NCBI GenBank assembly: GCA_003232155.1
Contig: QILY01000215.1
Span: forward strand, 1 to 6,874
Reading direction: 5' to 3'
From: Maribacter sp.
GTDB taxonomy: Bacteria > Bacteroidota > Bacteroidia > Flavobacteriales > Flavobacteriaceae
DNA: 6,874 nt
Numbering within the stretch: the first letter of the stretch is position 1; each line of letters begins with the position of its first letter. This document shows positions 4,729 to 6,874 of this stretch, piece after piece. Both the position numbers and the translations under genes were made by a program. The notes under the pieces are model-generated. The model did no database searches, was not told where the DNA came from, and saw only the letters and a list, made by a program, of their open reading frames with translations.

Positions 4729-5250
4729 TTAATATATTTTCTTTCCTTTTAGAAGCCATTTAGACCAAGTTTTGTCAAAAGCATGAACACTATCTGTTTT
4801 ACCATTGGCATTATAAACCGGTTTTTCATTGTTTACCCATTCAAAAATACCTCCATAAAGATTAGAAACGTCTTTAAAACCTGCTTTTTTAAGTTTTTCT
4901 GCAATTTTTTCGCTTCGATATCCTACTGAACAATACACTACTATTTTTTTACCTTTTGGAACGGAATCCATACGCTTTAGGTCAAAATCATTATAACCAA
5001 CATAAAGTGCGTTCATTATATGGCTGGTTTGGTATTCTTGTAATTCTCTTGAATCAAGAAATAGAATAGCATCTTTAGAGTCAATATCCTTCGGAAGTAT
5101 TTCCTTAACACTATGGGAAAGCAGTTTTTTTAATTCTTTGTCAAATTTTGCATTCTCTACTATAAGTTGTGAAAACGTTGAAACCGAAACAAGAAATGCC
5201 CATAAGATCCACAGTATTTTTTTATTCAATTTCATACTGCTATTTTTCAT
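4729..5250 (-). CDS. Exported rhodanese-domain protein
   Basis: This is a 173-residue protein with an N-terminal signal (hydrophobic residues about 12-24, cleavage likely near SQ 27-28) and a single rhodanese domain. Visible motifs are LFLDSRELQEYQTSHI at 63-78, catalytic loop CSVGYRS at 107-113 with C107, and LYGGIFEWVN at 131-140. It continues for about 33 residues beyond the domain (HAFDKTWSKWLL), an extension not seen in the shorter lipoprotein rhodanese. No lipobox is present, so it should be soluble in the periplasm. ATG 5250 and ATG 5235 are both possible starts; either leaves the signal peptide. It is the first gene of the rhodanese operon, behind a box and a full -7 element. Sulfane-sulfur transfer is the family activity; the partner is unknown. 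Confidence 0.88.
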   Translation of the reverse strand: MKNSSMKLNKKILWILWAFLVSVSTFSQLIVENAKFDKELKKLLSHSVKEILPKDIDSKDAILFLDSRELQEYQTSHIMNALYVGYNDFDLKRMDSVPKGKKIVVYCSVGYRSEKIAEKLKKAGFKDVSNLYGGIFEWVNNEKPVYNANGKTDSVHAFDKTWSKWLLKGKKIY

Positions 5251-5282
5251 ACACTTTTATATTTTATTGATTAGTTTCTCTT

Positions 5283-5290
5283 CAAAAATA
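5283..5290 (-). promoter_or_regulatory. -7 promoter element of the rhodanese operon
   Basis: The minus strand reads TATTTTTG, a full match to TAnnTTTG, 23 bases below the box at 5314-5327. The expected transcript start near 5277 gives a leader of about 27 bases to ATG 5250. No good -33 TTTG lies at the usual distance, which suits an activator-dependent promoter. Confidence 0.6.
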
Positions 5291-5313
5291 TAACATCACC
5301 TCCTTTTGACTTG

Positions 5314-5327
5314 GTGACAATAGTTAC
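5314..5327 (-). promoter_or_regulatory. Candidate Crp/Fnr operator, rhodanese operon
   Basis: GTAACTATTGTCAC on the minus strand is a 5-4-5 inverted repeat with one mismatch, centred about 43 bases before the expected transcript start. That is close to where class II Crp/Fnr activators bind. It begins 3 bases after the amidohydrolase stop. Confidence 0.6.
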
Positions 5328-5330
5328 ATA

Positions 5331-6874
5331 TTACTTAAGTTTTTCATCTTTCGTATACACCACTTTTCCATCAAAAATGGTCATGGTTATCTCTGTGTTT
5401 AAAAACTCATCTTCTTCTACTGTCATTAAGTCTTGACTATAAATAGAGAAATCGGCTAGTTTGCCCACTGTAATAGAACCTTTAATATCTTCTTCGAAAG
5501 CGCCATAGGCGGCATCTAATGTGTACGACTTCAGGGCTTGTTCTCTGGTCATTTTCTGTTCAGGCTCATAGCCGCCAGCAGGGGTGCCTTTTAAGGTTTT
5601 TCTACTTACGCTCGCATACAAACTCGCAATTGGGTTCAAGGGTTCTACGGGAACATCGGTACCATTTACGATCGGAACACCACTTTGTAACAAGGTTTGC
5701 CACATATAAGCCCCTTCTTTGATTCTTTGTTCTCCCAAACGGTCAATGGCCCAAGGCCTGTCTGAGGACATGTGTACTGCTTGCATGGCCGGAATCACTT
5801 TTAACTGGGCAAAACGTGGAATATCATCTGGATGTAAATGCTGCGCGTGCTCAATTCGAAATCGGTGATCGGTTTTTAGCTTGGGCAATTCGTTAAAAGC
5901 GGCTTCATACCGGTCAAGTATTTCCCTATTGGCCCGATCACCTATGGCATGTGCACAAACTTGAAAACCGTATTCTATGCCATTCAAAGCCGTTTCTTTT
6001 ACAAAATCCATGGGTAGCGTTTCGTGGCCAAAGTGACCTGGTCTATCCGTATAGGGTTCCAATAGCCAAGCCCCGCGAGAGCCTAAGGCACCATCGCAGT
6101 TCAATTTTACCGAGCGAATGGTCATCAAATGATCGGGGTCGACTAAAGGGCCTTTTTTATACCATTCACCAAGCAATTCTTTATCCCAGCCAGTAAGCAT
6201 AGCGTATAGGCGGATTTTCATTTTATTAGCCGTTTTCATTTCTTTATAGAGAGTAATGGTTTCCCTACCAATACCGGCATCATGAAAACTAGTAATACCA
6301 TGTCGGTGACAGGCAGCTACGGCAAGTTCAAAAGCTTTGGCATCTTTCTCAGGGGTGTTCTCAGGAATATGCTGGGTAATCAAACCCTGGGCACGCTCGT
6401 TAAAAATACCTGTAGGTCTCCCTAATGCGTCACGCATTACTTCCCCACCTTCTACCACGAATTTGTTTACACCATCCTTAGACAAAATTTGCACCCCCGC
6501 AATTTCCATGGCATTGGCATTGGCAAAACCAGCATGACCACTGGCATGACTTAAGTACACGGGATTATCAGGGGACACCTCACTTAATTTGTAATGTGTT
6601 TGAAAGCCATTTACCGTATCGGCAGGCATTTCTGTCCATTTACTTTGATGCCATCCTCTACCAATAATCCATTCTCCTGGTTCAGTTTTTTGAACTGCTG
6701 AAGCTACGGCATCTATTATTTCTTGATAGCTGGTAGTGTTTATCAAATCAAGGTTTAATTCATTATACCCCAATCCCATAAAATGACCGTGTCCTTCTAT
6801 TAAACCTGGGGTCATGGTCTTCCCATCCAAGTCAATGAGTTGGGTTTGGTCATTTTTGTATTGCTCGGCATCGA
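5331..6874 (-). CDS. YtcJ-like amidohydrolase (Amidohydro_3), 5' end outside window
   Basis: The frame is open to the window edge, so the true start lies beyond 6874; 513 codons are visible. The TTG at 6830 is internal (LIDLDGKTMTPG reads through it). Metal ligands of the amidohydrolase barrel can all be seen: HGH in IEGHGHF (6783-6791), the lysine of SVKLNCDGALGSRGAW that bridges the metals when carboxylated, the histidines of HAIGDRAN and IEHAQHL, and the aspartate of GTDVPVEP. The C-terminus (KGSITVGKLADFSIYSQDL, then a beta segment ending VVYTKDE) is complete. The family hydrolyses amides, formamides and related C-N bonds; the substrate here is unknown. Missing sequence is probably 50-70 residues and may include an export signal. 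No terminator is visible between its stop and the rhodanese promoter, so some read-through is possible. I see no functional link to the sulfur genes. Confidence 0.9.
   Translation of the reverse strand, partial: DAEQYKNDQTQLIDLDGKTMTPGLIEGHGHFMGLGYNELNLDLINTTSYQEIIDAVASAVQKTEPGEWIIGRGWHQSKWTEMPADTVNGFQTHYKLSEVSPDNPVYLSHASGHAGFANANAMEIAGVQILSKDGVNKFVVEGGEVMRDALGRPTGIFNERAQGLITQHIPENTPEKDAKAFELAVAACHRHGITSFHDAGIGRETITLYKEMKTANKMKIRLYAMLTGWDKELLGEWYKKGPLVDPDHLMTIRSVKLNCDGALGSRGAWLLEPYTDRPGHFGHETLPMDFVKETALNGIEYGFQVCAHAIGDRANREILDRYEAAFNELPKLKTDHRFRIEHAQHLHPDDIPRFAQLKVIPAMQAVHMSSDRPWAIDRLGEQRIKEGAYMWQTLLQSGVPIVNGTDVPVEPLNPIASLYASVSRKTLKGTPAGGYEPEQKMTREQALKSYTLDAAYGAFEEDIKGSITVGKLADFSIYSQDLMTVEEDEFLNTEITMTIFDGKVVYTKDEKLK

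Noticed and set aside
1..6874. CRISPR array, tRNA or rRNA genes
   Set aside because: I saw no regularly spaced direct repeats, no cloverleaf with a CCA or T-loop signature, and no rRNA-like sequence.

Overview
The window looks like chromosomal DNA from a Bacteroidota bacterium, most likely a marine Flavobacteriia relative. The DNA is AT-rich, ribosome binding sites are weak, and several promoters carry the Bacteroidota -7 element TAnnTTTG. The encoded proteins (Crp/Fnr regulator, split YeeE/YedE pair, YgaP-like DUF2892 protein, exported rhodaneses, YtcJ-type amidohydrolase) are typical of that group. The assignment is by inspection only; no database search was run.

The left quarter (1 to about 1750) holds no demonstrably intact gene and reads as a gene graveyard. 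It contains a perfect 17-bp hairpin (16-56), a class I methyltransferase with a stop codon before its first motif (303-947), and a frameshifted 5' relic of anmK beginning where the methyltransferase ends (about 944-1099). After that come unidentified decayed sequence, the C-terminal part of an IS200/IS605-type Y1 transposase with an internal stop (1324-1551), and two groups of short hairpins resembling IS200 and REP-like ends (1562-1602, 1663-1687).

The rest is entirely minus strand. In transcription order it runs: the 3' part of an amidohydrolase (6874-5331); two exported rhodanese-domain proteins, one secreted and one lipoprotein (5250-4729, 4715-4341); a decayed 53-codon gene (4334-4173); a Crp/Fnr regulator (4083-3439) with a weak terminator; a 33-codon membrane ORF and a DUF2892 protein (3301-2983) with a good terminator; and the two halves of a YeeE/YedE sulfur-compound transporter (2738-1763).

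Together these form a sulfur-handling locus. The split YeeE/YedE probably imports thiosulfate or a related sulfane-sulfur compound, and the rhodaneses and DUF2892 protein move sulfane sulfur at or outside the inner membrane. The main new observation is a 14-bp box of the form GTRRC-N4-GTYAC in front of three of these units (2784-2797, 3335-3348, 5314-5327). In each case it lies 22 or 23 bp upstream of a TAnnTTTG-like -7 element. This constant geometry suggests a compact regulon controlled by the local Crp/Fnr protein, whose recognition helix has the CRP-like R-E-x-x-x-R pattern and whose effector domain carries two cysteines but lacks the cAMP-binding Arg-Ser pair.
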